This document shows, piece after piece, positions 1 through 6,339 of a DNA stretch of 9,425 nucleotides. Position 1 is the stretch's first letter. Every line of letters begins with the position of its first letter. A model generated the notes under the pieces. The model did not search any database. It had not been told where the DNA came from and saw only the letters and a list, made by a program, of their open reading frames with translations. This DNA comes from Actinomycetes bacterium (lineage in GTDB: Bacteria; Actinomycetota; Actinomycetes; Propionibacteriales; Propionibacteriaceae): assembly GCA_029778515.1 (NCBI GenBank), contig JAKOQD010000286.1:1-9425 (forward strand), read 5' to 3'. The position numbers and the translations under genes were made by a program.

Positions 1-1298
1 AGGTTCTCGTCCATCGACCGGGTGCGGGCGATCTGGCGGCGACCGCGGGCGTCGGTGCGCACCCCCATCTTCTCCTTCAGGCCCTCGCTCATATCGGCGC
101 CCCATTGGGCGGCGTTGGCCTGCTTCTCGGCCTTGTCCTGGTCCATCACCGGGAAGGCCACCAGCAGGGAGCGGCGTTCGCCGTCCTCGCCGGGGAACAG
201 CACCGGCGCGAGCGCTCCCATGACCGCGCCCTTGTCGGGGAGCCGGATCGTGGTCGAGATCGAGTTCCAGGCGTCGTGGGAGTAGTGGCGCATCGCCGTG
301 TCCGCCCCGGAGGGTCCGGCCATCGCCCACGGCACGTCGGCGTTCACGCCTGCGTCCTTCTCGGCCTCGAGGACCGCGGCGGTGATGGACGCCGAGTCGC
401 CCGGGGCGAACCCGGTCCGCACCGCGGCGGCGAGCTCGGGCGAGGTGAGCCAGCGCACGTCGGCCATCTCGATCGAGCCGCGCAGGTGCGCCTCGACCTC
501 GCCCATCAGCAGGTACAGGGCGCGGCCGCGGCCGTCGATGCCGCCGCCGGTCTCCTTGGCGACCTTGGCGAGCTTGTTCTCGGGGACCACGAGGGTGACG
601 AACTGTTCGGAGCGGACAGCGGCCCGGGTCAGGGTCGCGGCCATCTCGTCGTTGATCTGGCGGACCACGTCGAGTCCGCCGGGCTTGCGGTGGGCCTGGA
701 GGTACTCGGCGCGGGCGGCGCCGTCCTCGGGGACGGTGCGGACCATGAACAGCACTTCGCTGATCAGGTCGGTGCGCGACCCGGCGTCCAGCATCTCGGT
801 CAGGCCGCGGGCAAGCCGGTCGCGCTCGTCAGCGTCGGCGGTGGTGATGCCGCCGTGGACGACCTGGGCGGTGACCGCCCAGGTCCGCGAGGCGTGGTGC
901 TGCACCAGGGCGATGCGCCGCTGGTAGGGGCCCGTGGGCGGACCGTCGTGGATCGCGACCTGGGACAGCACGCCGGGCAGATCGGGGGTGGACAGCTTGT
1001 CGATCGCCCCCTTGGACGCCTTCGAGCGGAACGACGTCCAGCCGGCCAGCGACCCGACCGCGAACTTGAGCGAGGCCAGCAGCCAGCCCGTCGCGGAACG
1101 GCCGTGGATCGGGACCACGATCAGCACGCACGCCAGCGCCCAGACCGCCAGCATGGTCCCGAGCATCGGCCAGTCCTTGCGCTGGAACGCAGCCAGCACC
1201 GGCAGGCCGGTCAGGATCACGCTCACCGCCTGCGGGGCAGTCAGTCCGAAGATCCAGCCCACGCGGTCCTTGGAGTATTCGGCGTACACGCTTGCCAT
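1..1298 (-). CDS. SCO6880-family (PrgI-like) T4SS membrane protein, 3' end outside window
   Basis: 432 codons are visible from ATG at 1298 to the left edge without a stop. The protein begins MASVYAEYSKDRVGWIFGLT. It has two membrane helices close to the N-terminus (about 19-37 and 46-65), followed by a basic segment. A large soluble part begins near DLPGVLSQVAIHDGP and continues with RRIALVQHHASRTWAVTAQV. Paired N-terminal helices, then LPGVL and the TW-AV strand, are what I recall of the SCO6880 family, which occurs in actinobacterial conjugation loci. The N-terminus has the PrgI/VirB3 type of layout, and the soluble part may correspond to the N-terminal domain of VirB4 proteins (inference). 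Family members are about 480-500 residues as I recall, so only the last tenth or so is probably missing. A VirB4-type ATPase gene is the expected next neighbour. Confidence 0.8.
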   Translation of the reverse strand, partial: MASVYAEYSKDRVGWIFGLTAPQAVSVILTGLPVLAAFQRKDWPMLGTMLAVWALACVLIVVPIHGRSATGWLLASLKFAVGSLAGWTSFRSKASKGAIDKLSTPDLPGVLSQVAIHDGPPTGPYQRRIALVQHHASRTWAVTAQVVHGGITTADADERDRLARGLTEMLDAGSRTDLISEVLFMVRTVPEDGAARAEYLQAHRKPGGLDVVRQINDEMAATLTRAAVRSEQFVTLVVPENKLAKVAKETGGGIDGRGRALYLLMGEVEAHLRGSIEMADVRWLTSPELAAAVRTGFAPGDSASITAAVLEAEKDAGVNADVPWAMAGPSGADTAMRHYSHDAWNSISTTIRLPDKGAVMGALAPVLFPGEDGERRSLLVAFPVMDQDKAEKQANAAQWGADMSEGLKEKMGVRTDARGRRQIARTRSMDEN

Positions 1299-1304
1299 GT
1301 GTCA

Positions 1305-1312
1305 GTTCCTTT
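1305..1312 (-). promoter_or_regulatory. Ribosome-binding site AAAGGAAC of the SCO6880-like gene
   Basis: AAAGGAAC ends 6 bases before the ATG at 1298 and lies in the 26-bp gap after the TrbL-like stop. It supports the chosen start. Confidence 0.7.
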
Positions 1313-1324
1313 CGATCGTGGGGG

Positions 1325-3115
1325 TCACAGGAGGACGGCGACTTCGGCGACTTCGGCGACCTCGGCCTCGACGGCGGCGGCCTCACCGGCGGCTGGCGCT
1401 GCGCCAGTTCCGACGGTCGGCTCCCCTGCGGCGGGCTGTACATCGACCGGCTGGAAGCCCGGCGCTGCGGAGCGGCCAGCTGATGACGAGGGGCTTGGTG
1501 ATGCGGGCTGCGCGGCGGCGGGCCCCGCGACAGACGGGGCACCGCCCGAGGGCACAGCGGCCGGCGCCGGTGCACCACCCACCGCCGCGGGCGATCCGGC
1601 TCCCGTCGAGGGCTCCCCCGCCGACGGTGCAGGAGGCACCGGGGGTGCGGGAGGAGCCGGGGGTGCACCCGCGCCTCGACGCCCCGAGAAGGACGGTCCA
1701 CCGGGACCACCGCTGGACGGCCCGGCCGACAGCACGGTCGGCTGTCCGGCCCCACCATCAGCTGCGCCACCATCAGCGGCCCCATCGTCGTAGCCGCCAT
1801 CGTCGCCACCGCCGCCGTTGCCGCCGCCGTTGCTGGGGCTGGTGCCGACGACCTGGCCGTTGGGACCGATGACCGGCCCGCCGCCACCCATGTCGGGGTA
1901 GTAGGTGTTGTGGCCGACGCCCATCTGGTTGGTCAGGTCGGCGCCGACGCCCACCGCGGCGTGACCGGCGCGGGTCATCGCCCCGATGCCTGCGGCGAGG
2001 GCACCACCGACACGCGCCAGCCCGCCGCCAGCACCGGCCAGGGCACTGCCGATGCCACCACCGGCACGACCGGCACCGTGGCCGCCGCCGGTGACTCCGT
2101 TGACGCGCGCTGCCTGCTGGTCCTCAGCGGACGCCTCTCCCGCCGAGCGTCCGTTGCCCGTGGTGGCCGAGGCCGCCGACGAGCCGAGGGGGCTGTGGCC
2201 CTGGAGGAGCCCTTGGAGGCCACCCTCGGCCGCGAGGCCCTGGCGGACCGCCGCGCCGGTCGCGGTGCCGGGGTCCACGAAGGAGAACAGCTTGAACAGC
2301 GCCACGGGGGCCACGACCGACCCGCAGATCAGCAAGACGCCAGGTACAGCGGTTCCGATCGAGCCCTCGAGGCCGGAGCCGCCCACGGCGACCCCGGTGG
2401 TGAACTGGACGCCGATGCCCATGATGAGCACGACCAGAGGCGGGGTGAACGCGGCGGCGTGGAACCAGCGCATCGTCTTCCAGAACCAGCTCTGTCCGAC
2501 GTTGCCGACCAGACCGGCCGCAGCGATCGGGGCGCTGGCGATCAGGACCAGGATCGCGCCGGCGCGCGTGACCATGATGAAGAAGTGCCCGATTGCCGCG
2601 ACCACGAGCAGGAGCCCCATCAGACCGAGGATCGTGGCCAGGACGCCGTTGGTGACGTCCTTGACCTCGAACGGGCTGAAGAACTGCGCATCGTTCCACT
2701 TCGTCACGTTCAGCAGCGACTCCATGAACGCCGTGGTCAATCCTCCAGCCGCGGCCAGAACCGCCGTGGCATAGGTCAGCACCCCGACCCACACCATGGC
2801 GAACTGGAAAACCCCGATGAGGATCTGCGCCAGGGACTTGCCGTCGCGACGGATACCGGCGACGCCGAGCTGCACCATGGACAGGATCAGCATGAGCGTG
2901 CCGCCAATCCAGAACGTCACCTTGTAGACCTGGGCGCCGGGGCCGCCCTCGGAGATGTCCGGGGTGAGGAAGGCGTCCATGAAGTTCAGGACGACGCGAA
3001 GGAACCACAGGCCCGCGTTCCAGATGACGAGCATGACGCTGATCCACGCTTGGGCGGCGGCGTTGGCTGCCGCCCCGGCGAGGTCGGCAAACGGGTTCGG
3101 AAGGATGGGGATCAT
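1325..3115 (-). CDS. TrbL/VirB6-like polytopic channel protein with long low-complexity tail
   Basis: 596 aa in two halves. Residues 1-285 carry about seven membrane segments (near 24-47, 66-88, 97-123, 157-182, 186-205, 222-240, 257-278). Signature-like stretches include FTPPLVVLIMGIGVQFTTG and the segment ending ALFKLFSFVDPGTATG. This matches TrbL/VirB6-type inner-membrane channel components of T4SS. Residues 286-596 lack membrane helices, apart from a weakly hydrophobic Gly/Ala stretch at 351-397. That half is Gly/Ala-rich, then Asp/Gly-rich (430-455), then Pro/Ala/Gly/Ser-rich, ending with an AEVAEVAEVA repeat. Such tails are common in actinobacterial TrbL-like proteins and are probably disordered. 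The next start is 26 bp downstream, so the operon continues. Confidence 0.8.
   Translation of the reverse strand: MIPILPNPFADLAGAAANAAAQAWISVMLVIWNAGLWFLRVVLNFMDAFLTPDISEGGPGAQVYKVTFWIGGTLMLILSMVQLGVAGIRRDGKSLAQILIGVFQFAMVWVGVLTYATAVLAAAGGLTTAFMESLLNVTKWNDAQFFSPFEVKDVTNGVLATILGLMGLLLVVAAIGHFFIMVTRAGAILVLIASAPIAAAGLVGNVGQSWFWKTMRWFHAAAFTPPLVVLIMGIGVQFTTGVAVGGSGLEGSIGTAVPGVLLICGSVVAPVALFKLFSFVDPGTATGAAVRQGLAAEGGLQGLLQGHSPLGSSAASATTGNGRSAGEASAEDQQAARVNGVTGGGHGAGRAGGGIGSALAGAGGGLARVGGALAAGIGAMTRAGHAAVGVGADLTNQMGVGHNTYYPDMGGGGPVIGPNGQVVGTSPSNGGGNGGGGDDGGYDDGAADGGAADGGAGQPTVLSAGPSSGGPGGPSFSGRRGAGAPPAPPAPPVPPAPSAGEPSTGAGSPAAVGGAPAPAAVPSGGAPSVAGPAAAQPASPSPSSSAGRSAAPGFQPVDVQPAAGEPTVGTGAAPAAGEAAAVEAEVAEVAEVAVLL
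1338..1364. repeat. Three tandem 9-bp units in the 3' end of the TrbL-like gene
   Basis: Two identical units GCGACTTCG and a third GCGACCTCG encode the VAEVAEVAE part of the protein tail. Unit length is a multiple of three, so slippage would change tail length without a frameshift. Confidence 0.6.
1747..1797. repeat. Short imperfect repeats in the Asp/Gly-rich tail of the TrbL-like gene
   Basis: CCACCATCAGC occurs twice, about 15 bases apart, in the stretch encoding GAADGGAADGGAG. This is simple in-frame coding repetition, consistent with a disordered protein segment. Confidence 0.5.
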
Positions 3116-3123
3116 CGACGGGG

Positions 3124-3131
3124 TCTCCTCA
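3124..3131 (-). promoter_or_regulatory. Ribosome-binding site TGAGGAGA of the TrbL-like gene
   Basis: TGAGGAGA lies 8 bases before the ATG at 3115. It shows that the open frame upstream of this ATG (to 3373, overlapping the VirB8-like gene) is not translated. It sits in the 41-bp gap after the VirB8-like stop, in which no terminator is seen. Confidence 0.8.
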
Positions 3132-3156
3132 CGGTGAGCGATGAGTTGAGGGGCGG

Positions 3157-4002
3157 TCAGGAGCCGGCGCCAAAGCCGGTCAGGATGCGCCAGCCGTCGG
3201 CGCGGGCCTGGCTGGAGCCGATGGTCACCTGGCCCGGCTGGGCGGGCGACGCCCCAGGGGCGATCTGCCAGCGCTCGCCGGTCCACTGCATCCGTTCGCA
3301 GTGGCCGTAGCCGAGCTGGGAGTTGTTCCTGCCGTGAGCACGGATGTCGAGCAGGACGCAGGCCAGGACCCAATCGGGGCCGTCGGTAGCGCGGATCTGT
3401 CCGGCCACGGGCTCGGCGGTCACAACCACGCTGCTGCTGCCACCAGCGGCGACCAGGGTCTCGGTGAATGCCTTGACGTTGCGGGTGATGATCCAGTCAT
3501 CGGCCCCGACGCCGCCGGGCATCGCCCACGTGTCGTAGGCCGCCCGGGTCTGGTCGAGACGCATCCCGGTCAGCAGGGCCTGGTCGATCGACGCCAGCTG
3601 CCCAACCGCGCCTTCCGGCGTGTGCGCGAAACCAGTGTCGATGCCGCCGACGCCGCCCCGGATGGTGGGCTTCGGGACCGCCAGCAGGTCGCCGGCGGCC
3701 TGGGTGGGCGCGGCGCCGGGGACACCGGCCGCGGGTACGGCCGGTGCGCTCCACGGACGGTTCGCGGCAGCGTCGCGGGTATCCCCGGCGGCGAGCACCT
3801 GGCCGCCGAGGCTGGTGGGAATGGCGCTGGGCTGCGCATTGGCCGGAGCCGGACGCAGCAGCTGCATCACGGACAGGCCGAGCCCGATCACCACGACAAG
3901 AACGCCGAGGCCGACAGCGAGCAGCAGACCGAGTAGCTTCTCCCGCGACCAGGCCGCGTTGGGGTCGATCACGGCCCCGCTCTTGCGAACACGTCGAGCC
4001 AT
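3157..4002 (-). CDS. VirB8-like bitopic membrane protein of the T4SS
   Basis: 281 aa. A short basic cytoplasmic tail (MARRVRKSG) is followed by one membrane helix (residues 23-49), a Pro/Ala-rich linker (about 51-115) and an outer domain. The outer domain begins GFAHTPEGAVGQLASIDQALL and ends with WVLACVLLDIRAHGR...CERMQWTGERWQIAPG. One N-terminal helix plus an NTF2-like outer domain is the VirB8/TcpC layout, and the position between pilin and TrbL-like genes agrees. The family match is by architecture and context rather than by a diagnostic motif. Two cysteines (215, 235) in the outer domain could pair. No clear ribosome site precedes the ATG, which lies 3 bases after the pilin stop, so translation probably depends on ribosomes finishing the pilin gene. 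Confidence 0.65.
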   Translation of the reverse strand: MARRVRKSGAVIDPNAAWSREKLLGLLLAVGLGVLVVVIGLGLSVMQLLRPAPANAQPSAIPTSLGGQVLAAGDTRDAAANRPWSAPAVPAAGVPGAAPTQAAGDLLAVPKPTIRGGVGGIDTGFAHTPEGAVGQLASIDQALLTGMRLDQTRAAYDTWAMPGGVGADDWIITRNVKAFTETLVAAGGSSSVVVTAEPVAGQIRATDGPDWVLACVLLDIRAHGRNNSQLGYGHCERMQWTGERWQIAPGASPAQPGQVTIGSSQARADGWRILTGFGAGS

Positions 4003-4005
4003 GAC

Positions 4006-4350
4006 TCAGCCGATGCAGCCGGTGCCCATGATCCCGCTGACGATGCTCGGCAGGATCACGTAGAGGATGGCGGCGATCAGGATCACCAGGACGCCGACGA
4101 TGCCGGCCTTCGAGGCGTGCGGGGAGTGGAAGACGCGGCCCGCCGCGATGGACGCGACCGCGACCACGACGCCGACGATGAAGATGATGCCGATGCCCCA
4201 CAGGACGTAGCCGGACAGCTTGTCGGCCTGGGCCTGGGCGCCGGGAGGGGCGACGGGGCAGATCTGGAGCGGGGTGAGCAGCGCGAGGGCGGTGGACGAC
4301 AGCTTGCTGGTGGCCCACAGCTGGGCGCCGATCAGGGACGACGTGAACAT
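4006..4350 (-). CDS. VirB2-like pilin precursor (two membrane helices)
   Basis: 114 aa. The N-terminal part contains a hydrophobic stretch (STALALLTPLQICPVAPP) and ends in AQAQA before DKL, a plausible signal peptidase I site after Ala42. The predicted mature part is 72 residues, close to the 64-74 of VirB2/TraA pilins. It has two helices (about residues 47-70, GYVLWGIGIIFIVGVVVAVA, and 83-105, GIVGVLVILIAAILYVILPS) joined by a short polar loop (GRVFHSPHASK). This layout is the VirB2/TrbC pattern, although overall sequence identity cannot be judged here. It would form the pilus or channel lining of the transfer machine. One Cys lies near the C-terminus (TGCIG) and another (Cys31) in the presumed leader. 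The stop is only 3 bp before the next ATG. Confidence 0.7.
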   Translation of the reverse strand: MFTSSLIGAQLWATSKLSSTALALLTPLQICPVAPPGAQAQADKLSGYVLWGIGIIFIVGVVVAVASIAAGRVFHSPHASKAGIVGVLVILIAAILYVILPSIVSGIMGTGCIG

Positions 4351-4358
4351 GGACGGGT

Positions 4359-4366
4359 TCTCCTTA
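4359..4366 (-). promoter_or_regulatory. Ribosome-binding site TAAGGAGA of the pilin gene
   Basis: TAAGGAGA lies 8 bases before the ATG at 4350. It decides the pilin start: the same frame is open upstream to 4572, but that part overlaps the ParA-like gene out of frame. Confidence 0.8.
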
Positions 4367-4376
4367 GGGTTGTGGG

Positions 4377-5141
4377 TTACTTGCGGGGACTCGTGGGCAG
4401 CTGGAGCTGGCGGGCGATCTGCTCGCCGGTCTTCTGCAGGTCGCCGGGGAGTGGGCTCGTGTCGAGTCCGTGGTAGGCCAGCGACGGGTCCTGGGCGACC
4501 GTGAGCAGACCGCCGTCGGCGTCTAGGTCGCGGGTGAGGCGGCCGAGGGTGAAGCCCAGATCCTTCGGCCAACGCTTCCGAGCCGGGCCGATGATCAAGG
4601 CGGCTGCGACCGGGCGGCCGAGCGCGTCCAGGGTGGCGAGCTTCGCCTCCAGGCGGCGCAGGCCGGGGATGGTGGCGCGAGACACCAGGATCACGTCGGC
4701 GCGTTCAAGCAGCTCGCGCAGCCACGGGGTCTGGCTGACCACGTCGAGGTCGTGACCGGCATCCACGACGACGGTTTCGTCGCCGCTCGCCGCTAAGGGG
4801 GTCGGCACCGCGAAGGGGTTGTTGTCCGCACGGCGATCCAGGCGGACGGAGTCACGGTCGGCTCGCAGCCAGCCAGCGGTCTCCCCCAGCTCAGCGAGGC
4901 CCGCGGCCACCAGTCCCGAGTCGCCCTGAGCGCAGCACTCGATCAGCCGCGCCGACGAGGTTGCTTGGGCGATGGCAAGCGCCACGGTGGTGGCCCCGCT
5001 GCCGCCCTCAGCGCCGAGCACGAGCACCACTCGTGTGGCCGAGGACAGACTCCAGGTCTGCTTCGCCGCCTGCTTGAACTGCCCTTCACGTAGCGCCTTG
5101 GCAGCCGCCCGGACTTCATCCAGCGGGTAGACCTGGGTCAT
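4377..5141 (-). CDS. Atypical ParA/TadZ (CpaE)-like P-loop protein of the T4SS operon
   Basis: 254 aa. An N-terminal helical leader of about 35 residues (MTQVYPLDEVRAAAKALREG) precedes the P-loop fold. Strand RVVLVLGA leads into EGGSGATT at residues 45-52. In ParA/MinD proteins this motif is KGGxGKT/S. Here the signature lysine is Glu45 and the catalytic lysine is Ala50. The second acidic strand is VVVDAGHDLD with Asp127. A further strand, ADVILVSRATIPGLRRLEA, matches the usual ParA order. Loss of P-loop lysines is known in TadZ/CpaE-type positioning proteins of pilus systems, so weak or no ATP hydrolysis is expected. Placed directly before the pilin gene, it probably positions or assembles the secretion machine; plasmid partition is less likely because no ParB gene or parS-like site is seen. 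The stop is 26 bp from the next start. Confidence 0.8.
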   Translation of the reverse strand: MTQVYPLDEVRAAAKALREGQFKQAAKQTWSLSSATRVVLVLGAEGGSGATTVALAIAQATSSARLIECCAQGDSGLVAAGLAELGETAGWLRADRDSVRLDRRADNNPFAVPTPLAASGDETVVVDAGHDLDVVSQTPWLRELLERADVILVSRATIPGLRRLEAKLATLDALGRPVAAALIIGPARKRWPKDLGFTLGRLTRDLDADGGLLTVAQDPSLAYHGLDTSPLPGDLQKTGEQIARQLQLPTSPRK

Positions 5142-5413
5142 GATGCCGCACCTCCGAGGATGCGCTGTCGGACCGCCAGTTCTTGCGCGACGACCGTCGC
5201 CGGCAAATCCGCAAGTCGCACAAGAGCTTCTTCACGCTCGCGAAGGTTCTTGACCGCTCCGTCCAGGTCGGGATTACCGGGGAGGATCGCTTGGACGCGT
5301 TCCAGCATCATGAGCGTGACCCGATCATCGGGCGTCGCCATTCTCAGCAAATCTGATGCTTCACCGGGCAAACCGTGAGCCTGCCGAGCGTCTCCCATTT
5401 CATTCCCTTCCAT
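5138..5413 (-). CDS. Small helical hypothetical protein (91 aa)
   Basis: The family is not recognised. The sequence is hydrophilic and predicted helical, with a charged stretch (GAVKNLREREEALVRLADLP) that could form a short coiled coil; there is no signal peptide and no membrane helix. The ATG at 5413 is preferred because AGGTGATC (5420-5427), a close match to the 16S rRNA tail, lies 6 bases upstream and overlaps the preceding gene's stop. The ATG at 5398 with GGAAGGG before it is a good second choice. The GTG at 5425 lies inside the ribosome site and is unlikely. The TGA stop overlaps the ATG of the ParA-like gene (ATGA), so the two are translationally coupled. A small partner or adaptor of the ParA-like protein is a reasonable inference, not shown. 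Confidence 0.65.
   Translation of the reverse strand: MEGNEMGDARQAHGLPGEASDLLRMATPDDRVTLMMLERVQAILPGNPDLDGAVKNLREREEALVRLADLPATVVAQELAVRQRILGGAAS
5149..5155 (-). promoter_or_regulatory. Strong ribosome-binding site GGAGGTG of the ParA-like gene
   Basis: GGAGGTG lies 7 bases before the ATG at 5141 and inside the end of the 91-aa gene. It fixes the start of the ParA-like protein, and is one of the best ribosome sites in the window. Confidence 0.8.
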
Positions 5414-5425
5414 GGTTTCGATCAC

Positions 5426-6235
5426 CTACGCGCTCTGGAGAAAGAGCGGCGCGATGGCAGAGAGTTTGTTGATCGTGCGCCGTGTCGCTCGCCGAACAGA
5501 ACTTCCGGCCAGGCCGATGGATGCGCCGGCGGCGATGGAAACCTCCATCGAGCAGAGCCCCGATGTGTTCCGGAACTGCGCCGACGGCATTTCGTCCATC
5601 GTCGCCAGAACCGCGCTCATGATCCGGCGATCGCTTTCCGAAATCACGTTGCGCTCAATGGCCCACGCGAGCATCGCGGTGACGATCTCTTCGGGATCTT
5701 CTTCGTCATTGGCCCTTTCCCAGAGATACCTGGCACCGGAAACGCTCTGCGGATCAGCGATCAGTTGGAGTGTGGGCGGATAGGCGTGATCGCGAAGCGA
5801 CCGCTCAAGTTCCTGGAGAACCTGCGAGCGCAAGTTCCTGAGCATTGCCGAAGCGGTACCGCTGTTTGAGGGGTTCCACGATCGAATCTCGATCCAGAGC
5901 GCACCAGCCACAATCTGCTGGAGTTCCCGGGGATCAGTGGTCCCCGCCAGCGAACGGACCAGTCGGAGGACGCCCGGTCGCATCATCCAGCAGGCCCACT
6001 CGGCCGCATGAGTGAAGTCGCCGCCTCGGGTTGAGGCCAAGGCAAACATCATGGCGAGGATGCGATTCTGATTGGACGAACCGCTGGTGCGGTGTGCGTC
6101 CAAGAGTTCGTTCATCCCGGCGAACTCCTGTAGCCCGCCTTGGGCGCAAGTCCAGGCGCGCCACTCGTCGTCGGTCACGTCACTGGGCGGGACGTCGAGG
6201 AGCCATTGGTTGGCTCGTTCCGCAGTCGCGTTCAT
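5426..6235 (-). CDS. 269-aa protein with sigma-factor-like/HTH layout, first gene of the transfer operon
   Basis: I do not recognise a named family. The protein is soluble and mostly helical. Around residues 95-135 (counted from the ATG at 6235), DPRELQQIVAGALWIEIRSW followed by AMLRNLRSQVLQELE resembles the spacing of sigma-70 region 2. The C-terminus (SMEVSIAAGASIGLAGSSVR, then RATRRTINKLSA) looks like a region-4-type helix-turn-helix rich in arginine. This is similarity by eye only. Start choice: ATG at 6235 has GAGAGAGG 11 bases upstream, which is long. A TTG at 6286 (AGGA, 7 bases away) would add 17 residues, and an ATG at 6265 has no ribosome site. The TAG stop is built into the ribosome site of the next gene. 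Base composition is less GC-rich than in the T4SS genes. A regulatory role is inferred from its place as first gene and from the possible HTH. Confidence 0.6.
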   Translation of the reverse strand: MNATAERANQWLLDVPPSDVTDDEWRAWTCAQGGLQEFAGMNELLDAHRTSGSSNQNRILAMMFALASTRGGDFTHAAEWACWMMRPGVLRLVRSLAGTTDPRELQQIVAGALWIEIRSWNPSNSGTASAMLRNLRSQVLQELERSLRDHAYPPTLQLIADPQSVSGARYLWERANDEEDPEEIVTAMLAWAIERNVISESDRRIMSAVLATMDEMPSAQFRNTSGLCSMEVSIAAGASIGLAGSSVRRATRRTINKLSAIAPLFLQSA

Positions 6236-6329
6236 CTCCGATCGCGCCTCTCTCGTGTGGGTCATGTAACGAGAGAAGCTGAGCAATCGGGTGTCCTACA
6301 GATTGTCCCCAGAAGGCCCCGCAAAGCGG

Positions 6330-6339
6330 CTGTTAACAG
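6330..6339. repeat. Perfect 10-bp palindrome CTGTTAACAG
   Basis: This palindrome directly abuts the GTGGACACTGTCCAC dyad and is among the few AT-containing stretches in the region. On its other side lies a small CCGC-AAA-GCGG hairpin (6319-6329). It could be part of a compound operator or a melting-prone site. Function is not determined. Confidence 0.35.

Larger units (their letters stand above)
1..6235 (-). mobile_element. Part of a conjugative T4SS operon (ICE or conjugative plasmid)
   Basis: Seven co-directional genes with gaps of 3-41 bp or short overlaps encode a possible regulator, a small protein, a ParA/TadZ-like protein, a VirB2-like pilin, VirB8-like, TrbL/VirB6-like and SCO6880-like proteins. 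The order and content indicate a conjugation module. Neither end of the element, nor a relaxase, coupling protein, integrase or origin, is present, so element type and borders cannot be stated. No terminator is seen inside the operon. Confidence 0.65.

Noticed and set aside
105..1793. Plus-strand open frame of 562 codons
   Set aside because: It lies opposite the SCO6880-like and TrbL-like genes. The Arg/Gly/Ala/Asp-rich sequence has no recognisable domain and is explained by GC-rich codon bias of the real minus-strand genes.
829..1887. Second minus-strand frame of 352 codons overlapping two genes
   Set aside because: It crosses the boundary of the TrbL-like and SCO6880-like genes, both of which are supported by start sites and protein features. 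Its product is Arg/Pro-rich and featureless.
1910..3310. Plus-strand open frame of 466 codons
   Set aside because: It is antisense to the membrane-helix region of the TrbL-like gene. Composition is dominated by Arg, Asp, Glu, His and Gly, as in an antisense shadow, and it has no clear ribosome site.
4377..5141. Plasmid partition ParA
   Set aside because: Both P-loop lysines are missing, no ParB gene or parS-like repeats are adjacent, and the gene lies inside a T4SS operon; a TadZ-like role fits better.
5375..5869. Plus-strand frame of 164 codons
   Set aside because: It is antisense to the 269-aa gene, which has better protein character and fits the co-directional operon.
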